64,000 nt of DNA, taken from contig CACAAB010000002.1 in assembly GCA_902530325.1 (NCBI GenBank), positions 24,528 through 88,527 on the forward strand, read 5' to 3'. Each line of letters starts with the position of its first letter. Position 1 is the stretch's first letter. The notes beneath the pieces were generated by a model. That model ran no database searches, was not told the origin of the DNA, and saw only the letters and a list, made by a program, of their open reading frames with translations. Below are positions 9,535-18,260 of the stretch, one piece after another. Source of the stretch: an uncultured SAR116 cluster alpha proteobacterium (lineage in GTDB: Bacteria; Pseudomonadota; Alphaproteobacteria; Puniceispirillales; Marisalimonadaceae). The translations under genes and the position numbers were made by a program.

Positions 9535-10533
9535 CTAAATAAGTTTGCTTTTTGCCTCAATATACTCGTTATTAATTCTCTTCACCAACTCTCCTGCAGG
9601 CATTATACTTTTAACAGCAGAAATACCCTGACCAGAACCCCAAATTTCTTTCCAACTTTTTGGCTTTGAAGTTCCAGAGCTAAAATTCATTTTACTCGAA
9701 TCACTTACTTCGAGATTGTCAGGATCAAGGCCCTGAGCTACGATAGAACCCTTTAAATAATTTCCATGCACTCCAGTAAACAAGTTTGTATAAACAATAT
9801 CATCTGCAGATGACTCGGTAATCATTTCTTTATATCTTTGATCTGCATTAGCCTCATTGGTTGCAATGAATGCAGAGCCAATATACGCTAAGTCAGCACC
9901 CATTGCCTGAGCAGCGAGCACTGCTCCTCCATTAGCAATTGAACCTGATAGTAAAAGAGGTCCAGAAAACCATTCACGAATTTCTTGAATTAATGCAAAT
10001 GGTGAAAGTGTACCAGCGTGGCCTCCTGCTCCTGCGGCCACTGCCACCAATCCATCAGCTCCTTTTTCGATTGCTTTTTTTGCAAAGAAATTATTAATAA
10101 TATCGTGCAAGACAATTCCTTTAGCCTGATGTGCAACTTCATTCACTTCAGGTCTTGCGCCTAAAGAAGTTATCCAAACTGGCGCCCCCCATTTTGCACA
10201 AATATCAATATCTTTTTCTAACCTAACATTTGATTTATGAACTATGTGATTCACAGCATAGGGAGCGGCCGGACTGTCAGGGTTTTCTTGATTATGCTTA
10301 TCTAATTCTTCGTTTATCCTTTTTAACCATATCTCTAGCATATTAGGCTCACCCTCTCCTTCCCTAGCATTTAAACAAGGAAAAGAACCAATAATACCTG
10401 CTTTACATTGAGCTATAACCAAATCTGGATTTGATATTATAAATAACGGAGATCCTATTACTGGTATTTTTAATTTATCTAAGGGTGATATAAGTGACAA
10501 ATTTATCTCCTTTTTAACATAATTTCTTTCCAA
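9535..10533 (-). CDS. Nitronate monooxygenase (2-nitropropane dioxygenase family)
   Basis: 332 residues with a FMN-binding TIM barrel. The marks are PVIGSPLFI at the N terminus, the AAGAGGHAG motif with the family His (His172), the phosphate-binding LLSGSIANGGAVLAA and GADLAYIGSAFIAT. The family oxidises alkyl nitronates such as propionate 3-nitronate, a toxin, although many members act on unknown substrates. It lies 8 bp upstream of the beta-oxidation fusion gene and is probably co-transcribed with it. That placement fits removal of a nitro or enoyl compound during acid breakdown (inference). Confidence 0.87.
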   Translation of the reverse strand: MERNYVKKEINLSLISPLDKLKIPVIGSPLFIISNPDLVIAQCKAGIIGSFPCLNAREGEGEPNMLEIWLKRINEELDKHNQENPDSPAAPYAVNHIVHKSNVRLEKDIDICAKWGAPVWITSLGARPEVNEVAHQAKGIVLHDIINNFFAKKAIEKGADGLVAVAAGAGGHAGTLSPFALIQEIREWFSGPLLLSGSIANGGAVLAAQAMGADLAYIGSAFIATNEANADQRYKEMITESSADDIVYTNLFTGVHGNYLKGSIVAQGLDPDNLEVSDSSKMNFSSGTSKPKSWKEIWGSGQGISAVKSIMPAGELVKRINNEYIEAKSKLI

Positions 10534-10634
10534 TAATTATTTAACACGCTAATAATGATCACTTCAATTATTTTAATTACATAATTATAATTTTTATATA
10601 ATATTATCTTATTAATATAAATTTGGGGGATTAA

Positions 10635-11435
10635 ATGTTTTTAAATGAAACTGATTTAGAAAAATTTGACAAAGATGGTTATTTATTCTTTCCTAAACTA
10701 TTTAATTCTGATGAAGCATCATTATTAAAAGAAGAAGCTGACAAAGTATATTTAGAAGATAGAAAAGAAGTTTGGAAAGAAAGTACAGGAGTTGCTAGAA
10801 CAGCTTTTGCTGCACACACTTATAACGAGGCTTTTAGAAGGTTAGCTGCTCATCCAAGGTTGATTGATCCAGTATCCCAAATATTAGATGGTGATGTTTA
10901 TATGCATCAATTCAAATTAAATGCTAAGGCAGCGTTTGACGGAGCTGTGTGGCAATGGCATCAAGATTATGGAACTTGGAAAAGAGATGACGGAATGCCA
11001 GAACCAAGAGCTATGAATATTGCAGTATTTCTTGATGATGTAACTGCAGCGAATGGACCATTGCTTTTTATACCAGGAAGTCATAAAACAGGAGTGATTG
11101 ACGCAGGTCACGATTTAAAGACAACAAGCTATCCACTATGGACATTAGATAATGAAAAAGTATTAGAGTTAGCCGAAAGAGGTGGATGTGTAGCTCCTAC
11201 TGGACCAGCCGGAAGTATGTTAATGTTTTCTTCTTTGTTGGTTCACGCTAGTCCTCCAAATATTTCTCCTTTTGGGCGAAGTATTGTCTACCTTTCTTTG
11301 TGTCATGTAGATAATCATATCCAAAACTTTAATCGTGAAGAATGGATTGCTCATAGAGATTTTACACCTATTAAAAAACTCAATGATAATTGCCTTAACG
11401 AGTTAGTAAATATTGGTGTTAGTGCAGCCGAATAA
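10635..11435 (+). CDS. Phytanoyl-CoA dioxygenase (PhyH) family Fe(II)/2-oxoglutarate oxygenase
   Basis: 266 residues. The facial triad is visible as His109 and Asp111 (WQWHQDYGTW) and His204 (LLVHASPPN), with Arg215 placed to bind the 2-oxoglutarate carboxylate. FIPGSHKTG is the typical PhyH turn. These enzymes hydroxylate a substrate with O2 and 2-oxoglutarate; known cases include phytanoyl-CoA, ectoine and aminoethylphosphonate. GGGGGA ends 5 bases before the ATG. A tyrosine-phosphatase-like gene and a COG4091 dehydrogenase gene follow in the same direction with short gaps, suggesting one transcript. Substrate unknown. Confidence 0.88.
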   Translation: MFLNETDLEKFDKDGYLFFPKLFNSDEASLLKEEADKVYLEDRKEVWKESTGVARTAFAAHTYNEAFRRLAAHPRLIDPVSQILDGDVYMHQFKLNAKAAFDGAVWQWHQDYGTWKRDDGMPEPRAMNIAVFLDDVTAANGPLLFIPGSHKTGVIDAGHDLKTTSYPLWTLDNEKVLELAERGGCVAPTGPAGSMLMFSSLLVHASPPNISPFGRSIVYLSLCHVDNHIQNFNREEWIAHRDFTPIKKLNDNCLNELVNIGVSAAE

Positions 11436-11464
11436 TTAATAATTTTTGAACGAGGGAAACTTTT

Positions 11465-12211
11465 TTGATTTCAGTTGAGTCAGTTTCAAATTTTAGAGAT
11501 GTGTCTATTGGCTCTAGAATGAAAAAGAATTTGTTATTTAGATGTGCTAAACTTAGTACATTAAATATAAAAGACATTAAAATTTTAGAGAATTTAAACC
11601 CTTTTGCCATAATTGATTTTCGTGATCCTAAAGAAGTAAAAATGGCACCAGACAATCTATCTCCTAAACTTTTAGAAAAATATATTAACCTTCCTATTTC
11701 AGCCAGTACTCTAAGTAGAATGGTTTCTCAAAAGCAAATTAATGGAGACAATATTAAATCTTATGAAGAAGTGATGGAAGAAAGTTATCGGATGTATATC
11801 AATAACCATAAAAAAGTTTGGGCAAAATTTTTTGAAATTCTGCTTAGATCAAATAATCGTCCAATTATTTTTCATTGCTCAGCTGGCAAAGATAGAACTG
11901 GCATAGCTAGTTTTATGATACAAAGTATTTTCAAAAATCCCATCGATAAGATTTTTGAAAATTATCTTATTTCAAATGACTTATTGACTATTAAAGCAGC
12001 GACAGCAGAACAAAAGACTAACTCTTCAAAACAGGATACTCAAGTTACAAAAAATATGTTGAGCACTTTAGGTAAAGTTCAGACATCTTATTTAAATGCA
12101 GCGATAGATGAAATAGAAAAAAAATTCATCTCATTAGAAAATTATTTTATTTCACAGCTAGGACTTAAACATAATGACATCCAAAAAATTCAGCGAATAT
12201 TTGGGAATTAA
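11465..12211 (+). CDS. Tyrosine-protein-phosphatase-like protein (Y_phosphatase3 type)
   Basis: 248 residues. The Cys-X5-Arg phosphatase loop is seen as HCSAGKDRTG, with Cys138 as nucleophile and Arg144. The N terminus SNFRDVSIG and the FIDFRDP-like block (AIIDFRDPKEV) are typical of the family that also includes phosphoinositide and small-molecule phosphatases. TTG at 11465 is the start because GAGGGA at 11452-11457 sits 7 bases before it and no ATG fits. The gene lies between a PhyH dioxygenase and a COG4091 dehydrogenase, so a metabolic phosphoester substrate is as plausible as a protein substrate. Confidence 0.82.
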   Translation: MISVESVSNFRDVSIGSRMKKNLLFRCAKLSTLNIKDIKILENLNPFAIIDFRDPKEVKMAPDNLSPKLLEKYINLPISASTLSRMVSQKQINGDNIKSYEEVMEESYRMYINNHKKVWAKFFEILLRSNNRPIIFHCSAGKDRTGIASFMIQSIFKNPIDKIFENYLISNDLLTIKAATAEQKTNSSKQDTQVTKNMLSTLGKVQTSYLNAAIDEIEKKFISLENYFISQLGLKHNDIQKIQRIFGN

Positions 12212-12218
12212 TTAAGAT

Positions 12219-13535
12219 ATGTTTTTACAAAATCTAATTTTACAAAGAATTGATAATAATAAACCTATAAAAGTTGCATTAATTGGAGCTGGAAAATTTG
12301 GCTCTATGTTTTTAAGTCAAGTACCAACCACACCTGGTTTAGAAGTTGTAATAATTGCAGATCTAATTCCAGACAATGCTAAAAAAGCTTGTAAAAATGT
12401 TGGTTGGAAAGATGATCTTATTTCTAAAACCGAATTTGTTGAATCAGGAATTAAAGCAATAACAAAATCTGAAGTAGAGGTCGTTGTTGAAGCGACTGGA
12501 CATCCTTCAGCTGGAATTTTACATGCCCGAGAAGCTTTTCGTAATGGTAAACATATTGTAATGGTTAATGTTGAAGCAGATGTTTTGGCTGGTGCGTCAT
12601 TAGCCAAAGAATCTGAATCAGCTGGTGTTGTCTATTCTATGGCTTATGGAGATCAGCCTGCCCTTACAGCTGAAATTGTTGACTGGGCTAGGTCTAGTGG
12701 CTTTTATGTAACTGCTGCTGGCAAAGGTACTAAATATCTTCCTGAATATCACAAATCAACACCAGATACAGTTTGGAATTATTATGGCTTAAAAGAAAAA
12801 GATGCAATTGAAGCTGGAATGAATCCTAAAATGTTTAACTCATTTCTTGATGGAACAAAATCTAGCCTTGAAATGGCAGCTATTGCTAACGCTTGCAATC
12901 TAAAAGTTCCCCCTAATGGATTGCTTTTTCCTCCTTGTGGTATGGATGATCTAGCAGAGGTTCTTAAACCCAAGAACAAGGGGGGTGTTTTAGAATATGA
13001 TGGACAAGTTGAGGTGGTTTCATCTCTTGATAGAGATGGTAATGATGTGTTTAAAGATTTAAGATGGGGAGTTTATGCAGTGCTAAAAGCACCAAATGAT
13101 TATGCAGCCTCCTGTTTTAAACAATATGGTATGAACACTGATAGTACTGGGCAATTTTCTGCAATGTACAAACCATTTCATTTAATCGGTATGGAACTAA
13201 ATATTTCAATCTTTAGTGCAGCTCTATTAAATCAATCTACCGGGCAAACACAAAAGTTTTCAGGCGATGTGGTTGCCACATCAAAAAGCCCCTTAAAAAA
13301 AGGTGAAATTTTAGATGGAGAGGGGGGAGCTACTGTTTGGGGTAAATTGATACCAGCAAAAGACTCTCTTTTAAACGAGACACTACCTATAGGTCTGGCA
13401 CATGGGATAAAACTTAATAAAGATATAAAAGAAGATCAATTTATAACTTGGAAAGATGTAGATTATTCACCTAATGATCCTATTGTTTTATATAGAAGAT
13501 CAATGGAAAAATACTTTAGATCTTCACTGGACTAG
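12219..13535 (+). CDS. COG4091-type NAD(P)-dependent oxidoreductase with C-terminal SAF domain
   Basis: 438 residues. The N terminus is a Rossmann domain (VALIGAGKFGSMF, then VVIIADL); the middle resembles homoserine dehydrogenase (EATGHPSAG, GDQPALTAEIVDWA). The last 90 residues (KSPLKKGEILDGEGG) are an SAF-like domain, as in the dehydrogenases annotated 'predicted homoserine dehydrogenase'. The true substrate of this family is not established as far as I know. The gene begins 7 bp after the phosphatase gene and its 3' end overlaps the convergent lactonase-like gene by 20 bp. Association with sugar-acid genes suggests a branched or sugar-derived acid substrate (inference). Confidence 0.82.
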   Translation: MFLQNLILQRIDNNKPIKVALIGAGKFGSMFLSQVPTTPGLEVVIIADLIPDNAKKACKNVGWKDDLISKTEFVESGIKAITKSEVEVVVEATGHPSAGILHAREAFRNGKHIVMVNVEADVLAGASLAKESESAGVVYSMAYGDQPALTAEIVDWARSSGFYVTAAGKGTKYLPEYHKSTPDTVWNYYGLKEKDAIEAGMNPKMFNSFLDGTKSSLEMAAIANACNLKVPPNGLLFPPCGMDDLAEVLKPKNKGGVLEYDGQVEVVSSLDRDGNDVFKDLRWGVYAVLKAPNDYAASCFKQYGMNTDSTGQFSAMYKPFHLIGMELNISIFSAALLNQSTGQTQKFSGDVVATSKSPLKKGEILDGEGGATVWGKLIPAKDSLLNETLPIGLAHGIKLNKDIKEDQFITWKDVDYSPNDPIVLYRRSMEKYFRSSLD

Positions 13536-14355
13536 TTGGTCCTTTATCTAATCTCCAAACAAAACCTGATCTTCCTTTTTTAGGAAAAAAGTTTTTAACT
13601 AAAGGATCATGTCCTGGGATCACCATATCATTATTGGTTGCCAGACTTTTAATTAACTTAAAGCCATTAATCATGTCTTCCAAATCAACAACAATAGGAA
13701 ATGGTTTACCCATAAGAAAGTTTTCATAGAAATGAGTGGCATCTGATGCCAAACATAAATAACCATTTTCTGTTTTTACTCTTACAGACTGCAAGCCTCT
13801 AGAATGACCTCCTACTAAATGAACAGTTACTCCACTTTTGATTGATCCAATACCATTATAAAAAACAACCCTGCCAGAGTATAAATTTTTAACCATCTCA
13901 CATACGTGTTCGCCTGTAAAAGGCATTTTAATAGTTTCATGACACATACATGGACCAGTCGCGTATGCCATCTCAGTTTCTTGAAGATGAAATTTCGCAT
14001 TAGGAAAATCCTTTAATCCTCCTGCATGATCATAATGAAGATGAGTTATAATTACGTCAGTAACATCATTAGCTTCAACGTCAATAGCTTTCAAGGCCTC
14101 AGATGGAGCTCTTTGTATAGGCCTATCTCTTCTTTTAGCCTCATCGTAATCATATCCTGTGTCTACAACTATAATATCTTTATCTGATTTTAAGACCCAA
14201 ATAAAATAATCGATAGAGTGTGCTTGATTAGAATGATCGTCGAAAATGAAGCTGTCACTACGAGTTCTATCTGCTCTTTCAGCATATTTTAAAGCATAAA
14301 CTTCCCAATTTTTTTCTATTGCTGTATCCAAGAGATTTCCATCCTTAATTGTCAC
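13516..14355 (-). CDS. Metallo-beta-lactamase-fold hydrolase, N-acyl-homoserine-lactonase family
   Basis: 279 residues with the dinuclear metal motif HLHYDHAGG (His105, His107, Asp109, His110), preceded by IIVVDTGYD and followed by the VIPGHDPLV motif near the C terminus. This is the AttM/AiiA-like branch, which opens lactone rings; many members are not quorum-quenching enzymes. Its start overlaps the end of the aldo/keto reductase gene by 11 bp, and the operon continues up to otnI and otnC. I therefore favour a sugar-acid lactone as the substrate (inference). No luxI/luxR-type genes were seen. Confidence 0.85.
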   Translation of the reverse strand: MTIKDGNLLDTAIEKNWEVYALKYAERADRTRSDSFIFDDHSNQAHSIDYFIWVLKSDKDIIVVDTGYDYDEAKRRDRPIQRAPSEALKAIDVEANDVTDVIITHLHYDHAGGLKDFPNAKFHLQETEMAYATGPCMCHETIKMPFTGEHVCEMVKNLYSGRVVFYNGIGSIKSGVTVHLVGGHSRGLQSVRVKTENGYLCLASDATHFYENFLMGKPFPIVVDLEDMINGFKLIKSLATNNDMVIPGHDPLVKNFFPKKGRSGFVWRLDKGPTSPVKI

Positions 14356-15313
14356 TTACTTCTTCTAATCTATCAGTTGCAGGAGCGGGTGTAGGACTGA
14401 TACTAGATATTAATTTGTAAGTTTCATTATCTAATGAAATTTTAACTGAATGTAAGGAAGGTTTTAATTGTTTTAGATTTCTGGCACTTATTATTGGAGC
14501 AGTTACTGCATCATTCTTTAAAACCCAAGCAACTGCCAAAGAAATAGGATCATAATTTAAATCATTAGCTAAATTTTTTAGAGAATGTGCTGCTTTGTAC
14601 ATCCAATCTTGTCCATATCTAATTTTATATTTTTCATTTTCATGCAATCTTCCAGATGTATTTTTACTTGATGTAATTGATGCATCATATTTGCCAGTAA
14701 GAAGTCCCCCTCCTAAAGGACTATAACTTATTACACCAATATTTTCTGATGTAGCCATAGGAAGAATTTCTACTTCGGCTTGTCTTTTTACAATATTATA
14801 CATAGGTTGCAGGATATCTACTGATGGAAAATTATATTTTTGAGCAATCAAATTTGCTTTCAAAACTTGCCAAGCAGCAAAATTAGAAACACCTAATTGA
14901 AAAAATTTTTTTTCTTCTTTTAAATTTTTAAGTGTTTCAAATGTTTCTTCTAATGGCACATTATCATCCCAATGATGTAAGAAAAATATATCTACGTAGT
15001 CCTGATTTAGTCTTTTAAGACTCTGCTCTAATTGTGATCTAATATTTTCTCCACTTGAACCTCCAACTGAACCTGCTTTTGTAATTAGAATAATTTTTTC
15101 ACGTTCTTCTCTAATTAAATTTCCAAGAATTTTTTCAGATTTGCCTCCAGTATAAACAAATGCAGTATCAAAAAAATTAATACCATTTTCTCGACATGCC
15201 TCATACATTTCTTGGCTGTCGCGTTCATCTGCTCCGTCTCCAAACTGCATTGTTCCAAAACACAACGATGAGTTTTCTATTTTATTCGGGCCATATTGTC
15301 TGATTATTTTCAT
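14345..15313 (-). CDS. Aldo/keto reductase
   Basis: 322 residues with the AKR barrel and its catalytic set: Asp and Tyr in FFDTAFVYTGG, Lys in IILITKAG and His in FFLHHWDD, with the C-terminal GVSNFAAW and SYSPLGGGLLTGKY blocks. It oxidises or reduces an aldehyde or sugar with NADP(H). It lies between otnI and a lactonase-like gene, overlapping the latter, so oxidation of an aldose to a lactone, opened by the neighbour and fed to OtnI/OtnC, would be a coherent route (inference). Confidence 0.88.
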   Translation of the reverse strand: MKIIRQYGPNKIENSSLCFGTMQFGDGADERDSQEMYEACRENGINFFDTAFVYTGGKSEKILGNLIREEREKIILITKAGSVGGSSGENIRSQLEQSLKRLNQDYVDIFFLHHWDDNVPLEETFETLKNLKEEKKFFQLGVSNFAAWQVLKANLIAQKYNFPSVDILQPMYNIVKRQAEVEILPMATSENIGVISYSPLGGGLLTGKYDASITSSKNTSGRLHENEKYKIRYGQDWMYKAAHSLKNLANDLNYDPISLAVAWVLKNDAVTAPIISARNLKQLKPSLHSVKISLDNETYKLISSISPTPAPATDRLEEVSDN

Positions 15314-15334
15314 TTAAAAATCCTTTAAAAATTT

Positions 15335-16102
15335 TTATTTAAAACTATCCATCCAAGCAATTCCTTCATCAGTCGTGGTTCTTGGCTTATATTCTGCTCC
15401 GATCAGCCCTTTGTAACCTATTTTATAAATTTCTGGAATAATGTAAGAAAAATCTAATTCACCCTTATCTGGTTCACATCTACCTTTTACTGAAGCTATC
15501 TGAACATGTCCAATGTAAGGTAAATTATCCGCAAATCTGTTCATAACGTTACCTTGATTGATCTGAATATGATAAAAATCAAACATAATTTTTATACTAT
15601 CAGAACCTACAAGCTCACATATCTCCTTAGCCTGCTCAACCCTCGTTAAAAAATATCCTGGATTATCATTTAAGTTTAAAGGTTCAATGACTAAACCGAT
15701 ATTACTTTCTTTGACTAATTCTTTTGCAAATTTTAAATTATCTATAAAAGTCACAAGAGACTTTGTTGATAAATCAGTCACACCAGCCATTGCGTGAATA
15801 TTTTTTGACTTGATTACTTTTGCATACTCAAATGCTTGTGTTAATGCGTCTCTTGCCTCAGATACTCTTGAAGGCACGGCTAACAAACCATTATCGCCTT
15901 TTTCTACATCCCCTTTAATTGTATTAATACCCATAACAGGCAAATCTACTTCATCAAGAGCTTTTTTAATTTCTTTGCAATCATATTCATAAGGAAATTG
16001 AAACTCCACTGCATCAAAACCCTTTTCTTTAGCTTTATATATAGCATCAATTTGAGACATTTCTGTCCATAAAAGACCTAAATTAGCTGAAAATTTATAC
16101 AT
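15335..16102 (-). CDS. otnI: 2-oxo-tetronate isomerase / hydroxypyruvate isomerase family
   Basis: 255 residues, a TIM barrel of the Hyi/OtnI family: SANLGLLW at the N terminus, GFDAVEFQFPY, catalytic-type Glu in VIEPLN, metal ligands in IMFDFYHIQ and GHVQIA, and Glu in GAEYKP. OtnI converts 2-oxo-tetronate to 3-oxo-tetronate; Hyi interconverts hydroxypyruvate and tartronate semialdehyde. OtnI is preferred because the gene starts 4 bp after the end of otnC, as in known ygbK-L-M clusters. The usual kinase partner OtnK is not here. Confidence 0.78.
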   Translation of the reverse strand: MYKFSANLGLLWTEMSQIDAIYKAKEKGFDAVEFQFPYEYDCKEIKKALDEVDLPVMGINTIKGDVEKGDNGLLAVPSRVSEARDALTQAFEYAKVIKSKNIHAMAGVTDLSTKSLVTFIDNLKFAKELVKESNIGLVIEPLNLNDNPGYFLTRVEQAKEICELVGSDSIKIMFDFYHIQINQGNVMNRFADNLPYIGHVQIASVKGRCEPDKGELDFSYIIPEIYKIGYKGLIGAEYKPRTTTDEGIAWMDSFK

Positions 16103-16106
16103 TGTT

Positions 16107-16754
16107 CTAATCCCATTCTATATTAAAGTTAGATACGATTTTATCTATTTGAGATGTTTTTAATTTTATTGCATCTGATCCTTTTAATATAAGAGCTAGT
16201 TTAGCAGTAGCCTCTAATTCTTCAATAGCATTAACTGCAGATTCTAAATCTTTACCAGAAACAACTGGACCATGATTAGCAAGAAGAACGGCAGATCTTT
16301 TTCCAGCAAGACCTTTGATTGCATCACCCATTGCTGGATCTCCTGGCACAAAAAACGGAAGTAATTTTACTTTGCCTAGTAACATAACGGAGTAAGGTGT
16401 ATATGATGGTAAAACATTATCTTCATTAATTCCAGGCAACATAGATAAAGCGACTGAATACGTAGAATGGAGGTGTACTACTGCACCAGATTTCATACCT
16501 CTTGTTTCATAAAAAGCTTGGTGTAATGGTAACTCTTTTGTTGGAGTAGTCGAGCCAACAATTTCACCAGATTTAGTAACCTTGACTATTTGGTTTGGGT
16601 CAAGTCTACCAAAAGAAGATCCAGAAGGAGTAACTAAAATATTATTATCATCCAAACGTACTGAAATATTTCCGGTTGAACCATGTGTTAAGCCTCTATC
16701 AAAAATAGAAGTAGCTAAAAAACATATTTGCTCTCTTAATTTATTTTCATTCAT
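16107..16754 (-). CDS. otnC: 3-oxo-tetronate 4-phosphate decarboxylase (class II aldolase family)
   Basis: 215 residues. The family motifs are GNISVRL, VTPSGSSFGRL, Glu74 in TKELPLH, the zinc histidines His94 and His96 (VVHLHSTYS) and His161 (ANHGPVV). Known OtnC (YgbL) decarboxylates 3-oxo-tetronate 4-phosphate to dihydroxyacetone phosphate in D-erythronate and L-threonate breakdown. It is first in the reverse operon otnC-otnI-AKR-lactonase. Other class II aldolases (fuculose phosphate, ribulose phosphate) are possible, but the otnI neighbour makes OtnC most likely. denD and ltnD, the usual first steps, are 15 kb and 7 kb away. Confidence 0.82.
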   Translation of the reverse strand: MNENKLREQICFLATSIFDRGLTHGSTGNISVRLDDNNILVTPSGSSFGRLDPNQIVKVTKSGEIVGSTTPTKELPLHQAFYETRGMKSGAVVHLHSTYSVALSMLPGINEDNVLPSYTPYSVMLLGKVKLLPFFVPGDPAMGDAIKGLAGKRSAVLLANHGPVVSGKDLESAVNAIEELEATAKLALILKGSDAIKLKTSQIDKIVSNFNIEWD

Positions 16755-16782
16755 TTTTTATACTCAATACGTATATCATAAT

Positions 16783-17259
16783 TTAGTAACCAAATATCTT
16801 ATAAAACCCACCGATAGGTGCACCTATAGCAATATGACTTCCAACTGCTATAGCACAAGCCATAAGTGGTGACGGTGTCTTTGTTCCTAATAAACCTTTA
16901 CCTAAAGCTGGCATAAAAAAAAACCAAGGAACAATTACACTAATCAAACCAAAAATAATGCCATTCATAAGAGATGCACTACATATTTCATATTCTAATA
17001 AAATAAAAAAAAATACTGAATATATAATTGCAACGGAATAATGAACCATCCAGCCAATTATTAATTCATTTTTAATTGGATCTTCTTCATCGATAGTAGG
17101 ATTATAAATTTTTCCTCTAGACATTACTAATAAAAACCATCTTCCAACCACACCCCAATCAGAAGGATTTATATCATATAATAATTTAAGTAGCCTCTGC
17201 CACATATCCATTGCAAGACAAGATACAATTCCAATAATGACTATGTGAAATATTTCCAT
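16783..17259 (-). CDS. DUF2938 family membrane protein
   Basis: 158 residues with about four membrane segments. Family marks are CLAMDMWQRLL near the N terminus, NPSDWGVVGRWF, IGWMVHYSVAI and the glycine-rich C terminus GAPIGGFYKIFGY. The function of DUF2938 is not known to me. ATG at 17259 is preferred over a TTG one codon upstream because GAGGAA lies 5 bases ahead of it. It is divergent from the SDR gene at 17394 and lies 28 bp upstream of otnC in the same direction. Confidence 0.8.
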   Translation of the reverse strand: MEIFHIVIIGIVSCLAMDMWQRLLKLLYDINPSDWGVVGRWFLLVMSRGKIYNPTIDEEDPIKNELIIGWMVHYSVAIIYSVFFFILLEYEICSASLMNGIIFGLISVIVPWFFFMPALGKGLLGTKTPSPLMACAIAVGSHIAIGAPIGGFYKIFGY

Positions 17260-17393
17260 CAAACTTCCTCTATTTTTAAAATTTTTCTGGCATTGGACAG
17301 TTGAACGATATAGAACACTATAAGTGTTTATATGAAATATATCTATTGTTAATATATTTTATAATTCAACCAAATCAGATACAGGGGGTGTTT

Positions 17394-18128
17394 ATGGCTA
17401 ATTTTAATGGACAAACTGCAGTTATTACTGGTGGAGCTCAAGGGATTGGACTAGCAACCGCAAAAAGATTTATTAATGATGGCTGTGAAGTTATGATTTG
17501 GGATATTGATAAAAAGTTGGGTATGGACGCTGCAAAAGAACTTGATTGCCATTTTTTAGAAGTTGATCAAACTGATAGTAAAGTTGTAGAACAAGCTACG
17601 GCTGAAACAATTAACCAGCTAAAAAAAATTGACATATTAGTTTGTAGTGCAGGTATAGCAGGTCCGACCTTTTCAACATGGGATTATCCGGTTGAAGAGT
17701 GGTCAAAAGTTTTCAACGTAAATGTAAATGGTGTGTTTTATTGCAATAAATATGTTGTTAAAACTATGCGAGAAAACGGATATGGTAGAATTATTAATAT
17801 AGCATCTATTGCCGGAAAAGAAGGAAACCCTAATGCTCCTGCTTACTCAGCATCAAAGGCTGCTGTTATTGGATTAACTAAATCTCTTGGAAAAGAAACA
17901 GCTGATCAAGATATTGCAGTTAATTGTATTACTCCTGCAACGGCAAAAACAAGGATACTTGATCAAGTATCACAAGAATTTATTGATTATATGCTGTCTA
18001 AAATACCAAGAAAAAGATTCGTAACCGTTGATGAGATTGCTTCTTTAATTACTTTCTTAGGAAGTAGGGAGAATAGTTTTACTACAGCTGGTGTTTTTGA
18101 CATATCAGGAGGTAGAGCTACATATTAG
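17394..18128 (+). CDS. Short-chain dehydrogenase/reductase (SDR)
   Basis: 244 residues, classical SDR: NAD-binding GGAQGIG near residue 13, NNAG-type block seen as CSAGIAG, catalytic Tyr and Lys in AYSASKAAV, and the ending DISGGRATY. The start is ATG 17394, with GGGGGTG 4-5 bases upstream; an in-frame extension back to 17301 has no SDR homology and crosses the promoter region. The GGRATY ending resembles sugar- and sugar-acid-acting SDRs, so a polyol or deoxy-sugar-acid dehydrogenase is likely, but the substrate is open. Followed by a 230-bp gap with three hairpins. Confidence 0.88.
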   Translation: MANFNGQTAVITGGAQGIGLATAKRFINDGCEVMIWDIDKKLGMDAAKELDCHFLEVDQTDSKVVEQATAETINQLKKIDILVCSAGIAGPTFSTWDYPVEEWSKVFNVNVNGVFYCNKYVVKTMRENGYGRIINIASIAGKEGNPNAPAYSASKAAVIGLTKSLGKETADQDIAVNCITPATAKTRILDQVSQEFIDYMLSKIPRKRFVTVDEIASLITFLGSRENSFTTAGVFDISGGRATY

Positions 18129-18132
18129 TGGT

Positions 18133-18260
18133 GAGGATTTTAAGGAGATCCTCTGCACCTATTTAAACTAATCACTAGGGAGGAATGTATTAGTTTTAAG
18201 TACAATTAAACGGGGGAGTTTATTTGACTATCTGATTTATATGTCGAATCGTTAAATCAG
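18133..18260 (+). ncRNA. Candidate structured RNA: three successive hairpins, two with GGA-bearing loops
   Basis: The gap between the SDR and LysE genes holds three perfect stems: GAGGAT/ATCCTC (18133-18138 with 18148-18153), AAACTAAT/ATTAGTTT (18165-18172 with 18189-18196) and CTGATTTA/TAAATCAG (18232-18239 with 18253-18260). The first two loops contain AAGGAG and GGGAGGA, and GGGGGAG lies unpaired between stems two and three. These look like ribosome sites, but no reading frame longer than three codons follows them. The first stem has no U-tract, so it is not a standard terminator. It could be a small RNA or a 3'UTR; strand is inferred. Confidence 0.35.

Noticed and set aside
13516..14355. 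Quorum-quenching AHL lactonase role
   Set aside because: The motif is shared by many lactonases; no LuxI/LuxR-type gene is present and the operon is about sugar acids.
17301..17393. Extended N terminus of the SDR at 17394
   Set aside because: The added 31 residues have no SDR similarity and the internal ATG has a strong GGGGGTG site.
18133..18153. Stem GAGGAT/ATCCTC right after the SDR stop as a Rho-independent terminator
   Set aside because: No run of T follows the stem and the stem is short, so it was kept only as part of the hairpin element.
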